Below, piece by piece: positions 8,737 to 18,775 of a stretch of DNA of 64,000 nucleotides. Made by a program: the position numbers and the translations under genes. Positions within the stretch are counted from its first letter, which is position 1; every line of letters begins with the position of its first letter. A model generated the notes under the pieces. That model was not told the DNA's origin and ran no database searches. It saw only the letters and a list, made by a program, of their open reading frames with translations. The DNA comes from Chryseobacterium sp. Leaf405 (GTDB lineage: Bacteria; Bacteroidota; Bacteroidia; Flavobacteriales; Weeksellaceae), in NCBI RefSeq assembly GCF_001425355.1, contig NZ_LMQN01000017.1, positions 62,001 through 126,000 on the forward strand, in the 5' to 3' direction.

Positions 8737-10326
8737 ATGAAACGAAACGAAGAACTCAGCAAATTAACCACCGTAAAAGAATGGGACTTTCTAATCATTG
8801 GCGGAGGAGCGAGTGGTTTAGGTTCGGCATTGGACGCTACAAGCAGAGGATTTAAAACGTTACTGTTGGAATCTCACGATTTTGCGAAAGCAACTTCCAG
8901 CAGAAGTACAAAACTAGTACACGGAGGAGTAAGATATTTGGCACAGGGAGATATTGGTTTAGTAAAAGAAGCTTTAAAAGAAAGAGGTTTACTGGCAAAA
9001 AATGCAGCGCACGTTGTGAAAAACCAATCTTTCATTATCCCGAATTATACCTGGTGGGGAGGAATTTATTATAAAATAGGACTTTCGGTTTATGATTTTC
9101 TGGCAGGGAAATTAAGTTTAGGTAAAACAAAATATATCAGCAAATCTAAAACTGTTGAAAAACTTCCTACGATCGAGCAAAAAGGTTTGGCAAGTGGGGT
9201 TGTTTATCAGGACGGACAGTTCGATGATGCACGATTGGCAATTAATTTAGCTCAGACCATAACTGAAAAAGGAGGAACAGTAGTTAATTACGTTAAAGTT
9301 ATTAATCTGATTAAAAATGATTCCGATAAAATAACAGGTGTTATTGCAGAAGATCAATTCACGAAACAACAATTCGAAATCAAAGCGAAAGTGGTCATCA
9401 ACGCAACCGGAGTTTTCACGAATGACATATTAAATATGAATAACCCAAAACACGGGAAATTCGTTGTTCCGAGCCAGGGAATTCATTTGGTCCTGGATAA
9501 ATCTTTCTTAAAAAGCGACGATGCCATCATGATTCCGAAAACTTCAGACGGCAGAGTTTTGTTTGTTGTTCCTTGGCATGATAGAGCTTTGGTAGGAACA
9601 ACCGACACTTTACTGGAGAACGAAAGTTTTGAACCAAGAGCTTTAGAAGATGAAATTAAATTTGTTTTAAATACCGCAAGACAATATTTATCTAAAAAAC
9701 CAACCCGTGAAGATGTAAAATCTGTTTTCGCAGGACTTCGACCTCTTGCAGCTCCGAAAGACGGAAGCAAAAGCACGAAAGAAGTTTCGAGAAGTCACAA
9801 AGTAGTTACATCCGAAACCGGGCTGATTTCGATTATTGGTGGAAAATGGACAACTTACCGCAAGATGGCAGAAGATACAATAGATGAAGCAGTAAAAGTT
9901 CATCAATTAGGAATCACAGCTTCCAAAACAGAGCATCTTTCGATTCATGGAAATGTGAAACCTGAAACGGTAGACAGAACCAATCATCTATATGTTTATG
10001 GTTCAGATATTCCTGAAATCAAAAAACTTCAACAGAACAATCCTGAATTTTCAGAAAAAATACATCCTGATCATCCATTCACCATAGCAGAAGCAGTCTG
10101 GGCAATACGAAGCGAAATGGCACAAACCATTGAAGATATTCTTGCCCGAAGAGTTCGTCTTTTATTTTTGGATGCAAGAGCAGCGATCGACAGTGCGCAC
10201 AAGATCGCCGGAATCCTTGCAAAAGAAAACGGGCACTCCGAAGAATGGGCAAACGAACAGGAAAACGAGTTTATCGAATTGGCGAGAGGATATCTACTGA
10301 CTCCTTACTCTCCAAAATCCATCTAA
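8737..10326 (+). CDS. glpD: FAD-dependent glycerol-3-phosphate dehydrogenase
   Basis: A 529-residue protein that oxidises glycerol-3-phosphate to dihydroxyacetone phosphate and passes electrons to quinones at the inner membrane. The FAD-binding Rossmann motif [15 protein letters not shown] lies near residue 20, followed by [15 protein letters not shown], a GlpD signature. The last 130 residues correspond to the C-terminal alpha domain. It is the first gene of glpD-glpK-glpF and is divergent from the DeoR-type regulator. Confidence 0.96.
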   Translation: MKRNEELSKLTTVKEWDFLIIGGGASGLGSALDATSRGFKTLLLESHDFAKATSSRSTKLVHGGVRYLAQGDIGLVKEALKERGLLAKNAAHVVKNQSFIIPNYTWWGGIYYKIGLSVYDFLAGKLSLGKTKYISKSKTVEKLPTIEQKGLASGVVYQDGQFDDARLAINLAQTITEKGGTVVNYVKVINLIKNDSDKITGVIAEDQFTKQQFEIKAKVVINATGVFTNDILNMNNPKHGKFVVPSQGIHLVLDKSFLKSDDAIMIPKTSDGRVLFVVPWHDRALVGTTDTLLENESFEPRALEDEIKFVLNTARQYLSKKPTREDVKSVFAGLRPLAAPKDGSKSTKEVSRSHKVVTSETGLISIIGGKWTTYRKMAEDTIDEAVKVHQLGITASKTEHLSIHGNVKPETVDRTNHLYVYGSDIPEIKKLQQNNPEFSEKIHPDHPFTIAEAVWAIRSEMAQTIEDILARRVRLLFLDARAAIDSAHKIAGILAKENGHSEEWANEQENEFIELARGYLLTPYSPKSI

Positions 10327-10345
10327 CCTTAATTACTATCACAGC

Positions 10346-11842
10346 ATGAGTGAAAAGTTAATTCTCGCTCTGGACCAAGGTACGACTTCGTCAAGAGCCA
10401 TTTTATTCAACCACAGCGGAGAAATAGAATTTGTTTCTCAGAAAAGTTTTGAACAGATATACCCTACTCCGGGCTGGGTAGAGCACGATCCCAACGAAAT
10501 CTGGTCTTCTCAGGTTTCAGTAGCAGCAGAAGTAATTGCAAAAGCAGGTATCTCAGGAAGAGAAGTTGCCGCAATCGGTATTACCAATCAACGTGAAACT
10601 ACCGTTGTCTGGGATAAAGAAACAGGAGAACCCGTCTACAATGCAATTGTCTGGCAAGACAGAAGAACGGCAAAATACTGCGACGAATTAAAAGAACAAG
10701 GTCATGCTGAAACGATTAAAGAAAAAACAGGTCTGGTGTTGGATGCCTATTTTTCAGCAACAAAACTGAAATGGATTTTAGATCATGTAGAAGGCGCAAG
10801 AGAAAAGGCGGAAGCAGGAAAATTATGTTTCGGAACCGTAGATACTTTCTTGGTTTGGAAATTAACACGTGGAAAAATGTTCATCACCGATGTTTCGAAT
10901 GCAAGCAGAACGATGTTGTTAAATATTCATACGCTGGAATGGGATAATGATCTATTGGAATTATTCAATATTCCAAGAGCTATTTTACCGGAAGTAAAAC
11001 AAAGCAGTGAAATTTATGGTGAAACAGCTACTACTCTATTTTCGACTAAAATTCCAATTGCAGGAATTGCCGGAGATCAGCAGGCAGCTTTGTTCGGACA
11101 AATGTGTACCACTCCGGGAATGGTAAAAAACACTTATGGAACAGGTTGCTTCCTTTTAATGAATACAGGAAAAGAAGCCGTTTCATCGAAGAATAATTTA
11201 TTAACGACCGTTGCCTGGAAAATTAATGGAGAAGTTAATTATGCTTTGGAAGGAAGTGTTTTCGTAGGCGGAGCAGCCATTCAATGGTTGAGAGACGGTT
11301 TAAAATTAATTAATTCTGCAGAAGAAGTTAATACATTAGCTCAATCTGTTGAAGATAACGGCGGTGTTTATTTTGTTCCTGCCTTAACAGGTTTAGGCGC
11401 GCCTTATTGGGATCAATATGCCCGTGGGACAATCGTCGGGGTAACGCGTGGAACAACAAATGCTCACATTGCAAGAGCAACATTGGAAGGAATTGCTTTT
11501 CAGGTGTATGATATTGTAAAAGCAATGGAAGCAGATGCCGGGAAGAAAAGTCCTGAATTGAGAGTTGACGGCGGAGCTTCTGCAAGTGATATTTTAATGC
11601 AGATTCAATCAGATATTTTTGGTGCTAAAATCACAAGACCGAAAACACTGGAAACTACAGCGTTGGGGGCAGCTTATCTTGCCGGATTGGCCGTTGGATA
11701 TTGGGAAAGTGTTGATGAAATTCAGTCTCAATGGATTGTTGACAAACATTTTCAACCTCAAATGGAAGAAGAGAAAGTTGAAAAAATGCTTAGAACATGG
11801 AAAAAAGCCGTTCAGCGTTCTCAAAACTGGATCGAAGATTAA
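10346..11842 (+). CDS. glpK: glycerol kinase
   Basis: A 498-residue FGGY kinase that phosphorylates glycerol with ATP. The N-terminal phosphate-binding motif [13 protein letters not shown], the substrate segment [14 protein letters not shown], the FGGY-signature region [17 protein letters not shown] and the C-terminal [14 protein letters not shown] are all present. It lies 19 bp after glpD and 23 bp before glpF, so an operon is very likely. Confidence 0.98.
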   Translation: MSEKLILALDQGTTSSRAILFNHSGEIEFVSQKSFEQIYPTPGWVEHDPNEIWSSQVSVAAEVIAKAGISGREVAAIGITNQRETTVVWDKETGEPVYNAIVWQDRRTAKYCDELKEQGHAETIKEKTGLVLDAYFSATKLKWILDHVEGAREKAEAGKLCFGTVDTFLVWKLTRGKMFITDVSNASRTMLLNIHTLEWDNDLLELFNIPRAILPEVKQSSEIYGETATTLFSTKIPIAGIAGDQQAALFGQMCTTPGMVKNTYGTGCFLLMNTGKEAVSSKNNLLTTVAWKINGEVNYALEGSVFVGGAAIQWLRDGLKLINSAEEVNTLAQSVEDNGGVYFVPALTGLGAPYWDQYARGTIVGVTRGTTNAHIARATLEGIAFQVYDIVKAMEADAGKKSPELRVDGGASASDILMQIQSDIFGAKITRPKTLETTALGAAYLAGLAVGYWESVDEIQSQWIVDKHFQPQMEEEKVEKMLRTWKKAVQRSQNWIED

Positions 11843-11865
11843 TCACATTTAAAACACATTAAACT

Positions 11866-12597
11866 ATGACTCCATTTATAGCAGAAATTATCGGCACAAT
11901 GCTGATGATACTTTTAGGGAACGGCGTGGTGGCAAACGTTGTCCTGAAAGGTACAAAAGGAAACGGTTCCGGATGGATCGTGATTACGACAGCCTGGGCA
12001 TTGGCAGTTTTTGTCGGTGTTACCGTTGCAGGACCAGTCAGCGGTGCACATCTGAACCCGGCGGTAACTTTAGGATTAGCCATTGCAGGAAAATTTTCCT
12101 GGGATTTGGTTCCAACGTATATTGCAGGAGAAATGATCGGAGCAATGTTGGGCGCTTTTCTTGTTTGGCTGTTTAATAAAGACCACTTTGCGATTACAGA
12201 AGATGAAGGGGCAAAACTGGCTTGTTTCAGTACAGGCCCGGCAATCAGAAAACCAATTTCCAATATGATTAGTGAAATTATCGGAACCTTCGTTTTGGTA
12301 TTTGTTATCTTCCATTTTACAGATCCTAATCTTAGTTTTAATAATGATCCGAGTGCAAAAATCGGTTTGGGAACAATAGGTGCTTTACCTGTCACATTTT
12401 TAGTTTGGGCAATCGGTTTGTCTCTTGGCGGAACAACAGGTTACGCGATTAATCCGGCTCGTGATTTAGGACCAAGAATAATGCATGCTATTCTTCCGGT
12501 AAAAGGAAACAGTGATTGGGGATACGCCTGGATTCCTATTGCAGGGCCAATAATAGGAGCAACACTCGCAGCTTTACTCAATCTTGCTTTAAGCTAA
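11866..12597 (+). CDS. glpF: glycerol uptake facilitator (aquaglyceroporin)
   Basis: A 243-residue six-helix channel of the MIP family. Both NPA boxes are present: HLNPAVTLG near residue 65 and AINPARDLGPR near residue 200; the aspartate after the second NPA is typical of glycerol-conducting members. It is in the operon directly after glpK and before an outer-membrane-like gene. Confidence 0.96.
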   Translation: MTPFIAEIIGTMLMILLGNGVVANVVLKGTKGNGSGWIVITTAWALAVFVGVTVAGPVSGAHLNPAVTLGLAIAGKFSWDLVPTYIAGEMIGAMLGAFLVWLFNKDHFAITEDEGAKLACFSTGPAIRKPISNMISEIIGTFVLVFVIFHFTDPNLSFNNDPSAKIGLGTIGALPVTFLVWAIGLSLGGTTGYAINPARDLGPRIMHAILPVKGNSDWGYAWIPIAGPIIGATLAALLNLALS

Positions 12598-12615
12598 CCA
12601 CAGAAAGTTTATACA

Positions 12616-13416
12616 ATGAAAAAACTCTTTTTTATATGCCTGATTGCATTAGGCACAGGAAATATTTTTGCCCAGGAAATAGCTGAAGAAAAGGAAGACA
12701 GCAGATTAGATTTTACAGCTAATATTCAGAATAATCACCTTTGGCGAGGTTTAATTATCACCGACAAGCCTGTTGTGATGGGAAATCTTTCTTATGCTTT
12801 AGACAAAGATAAAGAATGGAAAGTCGGAATTTGGGGTGCTTCTTCAATGACTGACGATAAAGATGGAACGCATTACAAGGAAATCAATTATTACGTTCAG
12901 TATTCCAACGGACGCTTATATATTGGTTTGTGGGATTTATTTAATTCAAGAAACATTAATACAGCAGTTGCTTCGGATGATATTTTTAACTATTCAAACC
13001 GGAAAACTGCTCATATTATCGATTTAAGAACCAACTATACTTTCGGACCCGTGTTCCCATTGAATATTGAAGCAGATATTATGTTGTACGGAGGCGCAAA
13101 CGCCGGAGAAGTAGTTTTGGAACCAGACGGAACGTACAAAAAGAATAAATATTCCACGTACGTTCAGGCAAGCTATCCCGTGATTAAAGATAAAAACGTA
13201 AATCTTAATGCTTTTGTAGGAGCAGGTTTTGCTTTAAATGATGAAAGATTTCTGTACGGAAACGGAACCAATAGCTTCGATATCGTAAATTTGGGTGTGA
13301 AAGCAACCAAATCTCTGAAAATCACAGAACATTACAGTCTTCCTGTTTCTATGATGGCTATGTGGAATCCTGCGAATAAGTTTGCGAGAATCCAATTGGC
13401 GGCAACCGTATTTTAA
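12616..13416 (+). CDS. predicted outer membrane beta-barrel protein
   Basis: A 266-residue protein with a clear signal peptide (MKKLFFICLIALGTGNIFAQ) and alternating hydrophobic strands ending in the aromatic terminus AATVF, typical of an outer membrane barrel. I do not recognise the exact family; the WRGL...VVMGNLSYAL start resembles conserved barrel proteins of unknown function. It begins 18 bp after glpF and precedes a terminator, so it is probably the last gene of the glycerol operon and might let glycerol or a glycerol compound cross the outer membrane. That role is inference. Confidence 0.7.
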   Translation: MKKLFFICLIALGTGNIFAQEIAEEKEDSRLDFTANIQNNHLWRGLIITDKPVVMGNLSYALDKDKEWKVGIWGASSMTDDKDGTHYKEINYYVQYSNGRLYIGLWDLFNSRNINTAVASDDIFNYSNRKTAHIIDLRTNYTFGPVFPLNIEADIMLYGGANAGEVVLEPDGTYKKNKYSTYVQASYPVIKDKNVNLNAFVGAGFALNDERFLYGNGTNSFDIVNLGVKATKSLKITEHYSLPVSMMAMWNPANKFARIQLAATVF

Positions 13417-13442
13417 AATAAAAATTGTTAGTAATTTAGAAA

Positions 13443-13472
13443 CCATCTCATTTTTGAGGTGGCTTTTTGTTT
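13443..13472 (+). terminator. terminator of the glp operon
   Basis: CCATCTCA (13443-13450) and TGAGGTGG (13455-13462) form an 8-bp stem with one G-T pair, followed by a T-rich tract. It follows the barrel gene by about 25 bp. Confidence 0.8.
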
Positions 13473-13570
13473 TTCAAATTTTTCATATAAAAGTCTTTAT
13501 TAAAAGTACACACCGTGATTTTACGGTTTAATTTTTGCTGAGATATTTTTAATTTTGAAAAATTTCGGTC

Positions 13571-13984
13571 ATGAAAAAAGTTATTAGTTTATTTATTTTA
13601 TGCATCAGCATTTTATCTTTTGCTCAATCTAAAGCACCATTCACTGGGAAAAGAAGTTTTAACATTGAAGATGGAGCCAGCGGTTCGGGAACTCCTTCAT
13701 ATTACTTAAATGCAAAAAGTAACGGTGATATCTATTTTGGTTTCGTTCAAATCAATCAGGCGGATGGAAAGGAAACAAAAGAAGAAATTAATGCCGGAAA
13801 ATACAATCCGAATGTAATGAAAGTTCATTTCAAGACATACAACGAAACTTTTTATGTGAAATTTAATAAAGAAAAAATTTACCTTACCGACGAAAAAGGA
13901 AAAATTAAAAAATCTGATGACTGTTGTCCCGTTTCTGAATTGGCAGAAATAAACTGTGATTGCGGAAGCAAATTATACAAATAA
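13571..13984 (+). CDS. secreted protein of unknown function
   Basis: A 137-residue protein with a signal peptide (MKKVISLFILCISILSFAQ). The mature part is hydrophilic and has four cysteines near the C-terminus (DDCCPVSELAEINCDCGS), suggesting disulfides or metal binding outside the cytoplasm. I do not recognise the family. Its stop codon overlaps the start of the next gene by one base (TAATG), so the two are translationally coupled. A TAATTTTG element at 13550-13557 could be its promoter. Confidence 0.7.
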   Translation: MKKVISLFILCISILSFAQSKAPFTGKRSFNIEDGASGSGTPSYYLNAKSNGDIYFGFVQINQADGKETKEEINAGKYNPNVMKVHFKTYNETFYVKFNKEKIYLTDEKGKIKKSDDCCPVSELAEINCDCGSKLYK

Positions 13985-14961
13985 TGAAAACTTTACAGTT
14001 CCTTTTCATCTTGTTTTTTGCCGTTTCCTGCAATAAAAAACGAACTCATCAATACACATTCTATTATTGGAAAACAAAACTGGTATTAGATAAAAAAGAA
14101 AAAGAAGCTTTACAGAAAGTAAATGATCCTTATCTATATATACGTTTTTTTGATATTGATAAAATTAATGGAAAATTTCAGCCTGTCGGAGTCATTACAA
14201 AAGATAAGAGTTTTGAAACAGACAAGCAGATTGTTCCGACCGTTTTTATCACCAACCGAACTTTTCTTTACATCAGCAAAGAAGAAATTACTTTTCTTGC
14301 CCAACATATCTATGATTTAATTCAAAAGAAAACTTTCGAATATCATTTAAAGATCAACGATGAAATCCAGATTGACTGCGACTGGACCGCCGGAACAAAA
14401 GATGATTACTTTACATTTCTGAAAGCATTAAAAAAGATTTCGCAAAAACAAATTACCTGTACGCTTCGTCTCCATCAGGTAAAAGATAAAATACAGACAG
14501 GAATTCCGCCTGTAGAAAAAGTATACTTAATGTGTTACTCCACTTCTTCACCGTTGGAAAATTCGGATAAAAATTCAATTTTGGATGTTCCTATTTTAAA
14601 AAGTTATTTGTCGGAAATTGATAAATATCCTATTAAAAATATGGAAGTGGCACTTCCGATTTATTCCTGGGGAATTGTGACAAATCATTTAGGAAAACAT
14701 AAACTGATTAATGCTTTATCTGAAAAAGATTTAGAAAATATTAATTTCAAAAAAATATCAAATACAGAAATTGAAATCCTGAAAGACGGTTTCTATTTTG
14801 GAAATTATATGAATAAAGGTTTCAGAATAAAAGTGGAAGAAATCTCTGATGATCAGTTAAAAAATGTTGTTAATTTCCTAGAGAAAAAAATAAAGCATTT
14901 CAATATCGTTTATTATCAATTAGATAGTAAATTTGTTACTGAGCAGAATTTTAATTTTTAA
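13984..14961 (+). CDS. lipoprotein with possible TIM-barrel glycosidase-like fold
   Basis: A 325-residue lipoprotein: LFILFFAVSC is a lipobox with the cysteine near residue 17. I start at 13984 because it overlaps the previous stop; a longer reading from 13960 would lie inside the upstream gene. The segments IQIDCDWTAG, ITCTLRLHQV, VYLMCYS and EVALPIYSWG look like successive strands of a GH18- or DUF3142-like barrel, with acidic residues where a catalytic DxxDxE would sit, though no full glutamate motif is seen. Function is therefore uncertain. Confidence 0.65.
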   Translation: MKTLQFLFILFFAVSCNKKRTHQYTFYYWKTKLVLDKKEKEALQKVNDPYLYIRFFDIDKINGKFQPVGVITKDKSFETDKQIVPTVFITNRTFLYISKEEITFLAQHIYDLIQKKTFEYHLKINDEIQIDCDWTAGTKDDYFTFLKALKKISQKQITCTLRLHQVKDKIQTGIPPVEKVYLMCYSTSSPLENSDKNSILDVPILKSYLSEIDKYPIKNMEVALPIYSWGIVTNHLGKHKLINALSEKDLENINFKKISNTEIEILKDGFYFGNYMNKGFRIKVEEISDDQLKNVVNFLEKKIKHFNIVYYQLDSKFVTEQNFNF

Positions 14962-15011
14962 AATTCCGTACAAATATTAAAACTACACACTCAAAAAACA
15001 CCATCAACAAT

Positions 15012-17717
15012 ATGAAAAAGTACCTTCTTTCACTGGCAGTTTTATCGCTGTTTTATACGAAAACCGAAGCCTGTGCGTGGTCGGATCCGGATTATGAATA
15101 TTTTAATTTGTTTACGCAAAGTATCATTAAGGATAAATCCTATTTACCGTTTCTTCACAGCTATTCGACAAGATTTTACACAGATTTTAAAGCTTCACAA
15201 ATTCCCGATGAAAATATTGATTCGTGGAAGAAGTTCTTTAACAATCAGTTAAGCTATGCAGAAACCGATTATTTGGTGAATAAAATGAACATCAACGATC
15301 TTAATGCATTAAAAAAAGGAACTCCGACCAATCAATTACTGATAAAACAAGGTTCCGGATTTTATCAAAAATATCATGAAGGAATTGATTATCTGATCGA
15401 GGCAAAATATCTGGAGCCGTACATGAGAATCAATTATGTGGAAAGTCCTGATTCATTTTACTATGAGCGGTCAACTGCCGATAAAAACGCTACCAATCTC
15501 GATTATAATAAAACAATTGCAGCATTAACTTCTTTGTATAACGCTGCGAAAAATCCCGAAATCAAACAACGTTACGGTTATCAGTTGGTTCGTTTCAATC
15601 ATTATACAAGAAATTATGATGCCGCTGCTCAGGCCTTCAAAACCTATATTCTGCCTATAAAGCTGAAAGGCGCTCCCTACATCATGGCTTTGGATCAGCT
15701 TGCGGGAGCGCAAAGAGGATTAGGCATGAACAATGATGCTAACTGGAATTTCTTCCAGGTTTTTAAAGACAGCAGAAGCCGTAAAGAATCGGCTTTTGTT
15801 TCAATGAAACTTTCAGACACTGCTTCTTTTAATAATATTTTAAAGAGAGCCGGAACAAACGATGAGAAAAATATGGCTTATTTTCTTTTAGGTTATGAAG
15901 ATTTCAACAACCCGATTCCTATTATGGAAAAGATGTATGAGATTGATCCCAATTCGGAAATCCTTAAAGTAATGGCGGTGAGAAGCATCAATGAGTTGGA
16001 AAGGAATTATCTTCCGATTTATTACTACACCAATACTGATGATCAATCAACGGCTCAGGTTAATAATTCCACAAAAACATCAGATCAGACAAAAGCTGAG
16101 ACAGCTGCTGAACAAAAAAAAGAAGAACTTTCTTTCTGGCAGAAAATCGTACGATTCTTTAGAAGATTTTTTGGGATGAAAGATAAAACTCCTGAAGAAA
16201 TCAAAGCCGATCAAAGTGATGATGAATTATTAGACAATCCTAACAGAATTCCTGTCTTTACCAAAACTAATTACTATTACGATGATAAGACAAAAGACTA
16301 TCTGGATGATTTAGAAAAATTTACGGCTAAAACCAAAGAAAAATCGAAAGATGAATATTGGCAGATTGCAGATGCTTATCTTAAATTTCTGAAGAAAGAT
16401 TACAAAGCGAGTACTGAAATTTTAAATGATATTAAAACTTCAAATCCGGAATATCAAGAGCAGATCAAAAGAATGAAAGTTCTGAATGATATTGTTTCCC
16501 AACCCAAAATTGATGCTGCTTTTGAAGATCATCTAATGAAAGATTATGCAGAATATTTTGTTGATAAACCGGAGGTAAAAAAAGACAGTACAGAAACCAA
16601 TGAATATGATTATTATGGTGAAGTTCCTTCTACCAAAGACTTTTTAAAAGATATCCTAGCGAATCGTTATTTCCTACAGGGCGAAGACGGAAAATCTTTC
16701 TTAATGAATAATAAATTATCTGATCTTCAATATAATCCGAATTCAAGTCTGGTAAAAAGTGTGGAAGACTTTTACAGAAAACCAAATAAAACACAATTTG
16801 AACAACAGATTATTGCCAAAAACTTTAATGATGTAGGAAATATTGATGCTTTTTTTGCGGTAATTTACGGCGACAGAGCCATGAGACAGGCTGATTTTGA
16901 TAAAGCTAAATCATATTATTCAAAAGCTCAAAGTTTCACAGGAATTCCAAGATCGGAATGGAATTATGATGCTAAAAAACAGACTCCTCTTAAATATACC
17001 CCTGATGTTTATAACGGATTTAATCATATTTCTGATTTGGTTTTCGGTCATAATGTTTGGGAAAGCTATCAAAGTTCAGAGGACGAAAGCATGGAAAAAG
17101 AAGATTATTCACAATTTCCTTTTATTAAACCAACGATGAATAAACTAGAATTAGCAGATGCGCTCATTCAACTGAAAAAGATTGGAACAGGAAAAGATGA
17201 AAAATCTGCAACAGCGAATCAGTTGATCGGGAATTTATTATATAATACTTCGATTTTAGGATACTACAGACAGTTATTTGTAATGGATATCGACAATACC
17301 AACGGCGGAAAATATGATTTTTGGAGCACCGATCGTAAAAATCCTTACCAATATTATTATAAAAATTTCTTAGATCGAACCTATATCGAACCCGATAATT
17401 TTGATCTTTCTATCAATTATTATAAAAAAGCCTTGAATGCTTCAATTAACCAAGAACAAAAGGCAAGAGTACTTTTCCAAATGGCAAGTGCCGAACAGGG
17501 AAAATATTATCAGTATGAAGCTAAAAATCCGTCAAAAGTTGATTATTCAGATCCTAAGTACAGCGAGAAAAGTGATGCTTATCAAAAGAATCTTGATCAG
17601 ATTAAAAATCAGAAATACAGAACCTATTTTGCGATGTTGAAAACTCAATATGCACAAACTGAAACCGCAAAAAGTCTGATGGGAAGCTGTTCTTATTTCG
17701 ATTATTTTATGAAGTAA
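15012..17717 (+). CDS. large secreted repeat (TPR-like) protein, function unknown
   Basis: A 901-residue protein with a signal peptide (MKKYLLSLAVLSLFYTKTEA). The mature part is rich in Tyr, Asp, Lys and Asn and contains helical stretches of tetratricopeptide character (for example MRQADFDKAKSYYSKAQSF near residue 630 and ALNASINQEQKARVLFQMASAEQGKYYQYEA near 805). Residues 345-400 form a polar linker with KKEELSFWQKIVRFFRRFFG. No catalytic motif is seen. It follows the lipoprotein by 50 bp and probably belongs to the same transcription unit; the three genes may act together in the envelope. Confidence 0.7.
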   Translation: MKKYLLSLAVLSLFYTKTEACAWSDPDYEYFNLFTQSIIKDKSYLPFLHSYSTRFYTDFKASQIPDENIDSWKKFFNNQLSYAETDYLVNKMNINDLNALKKGTPTNQLLIKQGSGFYQKYHEGIDYLIEAKYLEPYMRINYVESPDSFYYERSTADKNATNLDYNKTIAALTSLYNAAKNPEIKQRYGYQLVRFNHYTRNYDAAAQAFKTYILPIKLKGAPYIMALDQLAGAQRGLGMNNDANWNFFQVFKDSRSRKESAFVSMKLSDTASFNNILKRAGTNDEKNMAYFLLGYEDFNNPIPIMEKMYEIDPNSEILKVMAVRSINELERNYLPIYYYTNTDDQSTAQVNNSTKTSDQTKAETAAEQKKEELSFWQKIVRFFRRFFGMKDKTPEEIKADQSDDELLDNPNRIPVFTKTNYYYDDKTKDYLDDLEKFTAKTKEKSKDEYWQIADAYLKFLKKDYKASTEILNDIKTSNPEYQEQIKRMKVLNDIVSQPKIDAAFEDHLMKDYAEYFVDKPEVKKDSTETNEYDYYGEVPSTKDFLKDILANRYFLQGEDGKSFLMNNKLSDLQYNPNSSLVKSVEDFYRKPNKTQFEQQIIAKNFNDVGNIDAFFAVIYGDRAMRQADFDKAKSYYSKAQSFTGIPRSEWNYDAKKQTPLKYTPDVYNGFNHISDLVFGHNVWESYQSSEDESMEKEDYSQFPFIKPTMNKLELADALIQLKKIGTGKDEKSATANQLIGNLLYNTSILGYYRQLFVMDIDNTNGGKYDFWSTDRKNPYQYYYKNFLDRTYIEPDNFDLSINYYKKALNASINQEQKARVLFQMASAEQGKYYQYEAKNPSKVDYSDPKYSEKSDAYQKNLDQIKNQKYRTYFAMLKTQYAQTETAKSLMGSCSYFDYFMK

Positions 17718-17738
17718 TATCTTTCAGTTAAAAATAAA

Positions 17739-17767
17739 AAAGGAATCAAATTGATTCCTTTTTTTGT
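17739..17767. terminator. bidirectional terminator with near-zero loop
   Basis: AGGAATCAA and TTGATTCCT are separated by a single base and flanked by A-run and T-run, so it can end transcripts from both sides. The last codons of the convergent iron-permease-family gene lie inside it. Confidence 0.75.
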
Positions 17768-18246
17768 TTCTGTTGCTGTAACCACTCTTCATGTCTTTTC
17801 CTGAAAACCCTATCCTTATGATCCTGATTTCGCTGGGCCGCATCGATAGAATGTGACGTATGGATGTCATCATCTTCCTCTGCAAAATCCGCAAGTTTTT
17901 CGTAATAGCAATGCAACTGATCGAGTTCTTTTTCTGTTAGATCTTCAATATCAACGATTCTGTTGCTTGCTTTTTCATTAGCTGCTATTAATTCATTCAA
18001 TTTAATCTGAATTGCTTTTGAATCTTTATTCTGAGCTTTCTGAATAAGGAAAACCATTAAAAAGGTAATAATCGTCGTTCCTGTATTAATAACCAATTGC
18101 CAAGTCTCGGAATAGTTGAAAACAGGACCCGAAATCGCCCATACTAACACGATAATCACAGCTCCTATAAAAGCATAAGAACTTCCTGTAAATTTTGTTG
18201 ACCAGTCTGAAAATTTCTCAAAAATACTTTTATCTGAATTAGCCAT
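17746..18246 (-). CDS. low-affinity iron permease family membrane protein
   Basis: A 166-residue protein with two predicted transmembrane helices (about residues 22-45 and 52-70), then a charged helical region. The segment FTGSSYAFIGAVIIVLVWAISGP and the following TIITFLMVFLIQKAQNKDSKAIQ-like stretch match the family annotated after fungal Fet4 low-affinity iron permeases. Transport of iron by the bacterial members is not well established. It is monocistronic and convergent with the TPR-like gene. Confidence 0.75.
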   Translation of the reverse strand: MANSDKSIFEKFSDWSTKFTGSSYAFIGAVIIVLVWAISGPVFNYSETWQLVINTGTTIITFLMVFLIQKAQNKDSKAIQIKLNELIAANEKASNRIVDIEDLTEKELDQLHCYYEKLADFAEEDDDIHTSHSIDAAQRNQDHKDRVFRKRHEEWLQQQKQKKESI

Positions 18247-18387
18247 TTTTTTATTTTAATTGTAATGATATTCAATCAAAAACTCCGCCGAAGTAATACG
18301 TCCCTAAATATTAATAAACAAGATTATCTCTCATTTTTATTTGTGAATATTTGAATTTATAGAGAATTAAACAATCACTTTATAAAA

Positions 18388-18420
18388 ACAAAAATCCCTC
18401 TTCTTGCGAAAAGGGATTTA
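18388..18420 (-). terminator. terminator of the rpsL-rpsG-fusA-rpsJ operon
   Basis: AAATCCCT (18392-18399) and AGGGATTT (18412-18419) form a stem that on the reverse strand runs into a T-rich tract (18380-18391). It lies about 32 bp beyond the rpsJ stop and shows that transcription is meant to stop here rather than continue into rplC. Confidence 0.8.
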
Positions 18421-18451
18421 TATGTAAGATGATAAGCCAAAGGCTTAATTA

Positions 18452-18757
18452 TCACACTTTAATTTCAACGTCAACTCCTGAAGGAAGTTCTAATTTCATT
18501 AGAGCATCAACAGTTTTAGAAGAAGAAGAGTAGATATCCATTAGTCTCTTGTGAGCTGATAATTGGAACTGCTCTCTTGCTTTCTTGTTTACGTGCGGAG
18601 ATCTCAATACTGTGAAGATTCTCTTATTCGTTGGCAATGGAATTGGTCCGTTTACAACAGCACCAGTAGCCTTTACCGTTTTTACGATTTTCTCAGCAGA
18701 CTTATCTACCAAGTTGTAATCGTAAGATTTTAGTTTTATTCTGATTCTTTGTGACAT
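18452..18757 (-). CDS. rpsJ: 30S ribosomal protein S10
   Basis: A 101-residue S10 ([21 protein letters not shown]), also NusE in antitermination. The [28 protein letters not shown] core is fully conserved. It is the last gene of the str operon, 18 bp after fusA, and is followed by a terminator. Its separation from rplC is the notable feature. Confidence 0.98.
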   Translation of the reverse strand: MSQRIRIKLKSYDYNLVDKSAEKIVKTVKATGAVVNGPIPLPTNKRIFTVLRSPHVNKKAREQFQLSAHKRLMDIYSSSSKTVDALMKLELPSGVDVEIKV

Positions 18758-18775
18758 TTCTTGTACTTTAAAAAA

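Noticed and set aside
13500..13540. Second terminator (ACCGT / ACGGT) before the 13571 gene
   Set aside because: The stem is only 5 bp and the T tract is interrupted; it may be chance.
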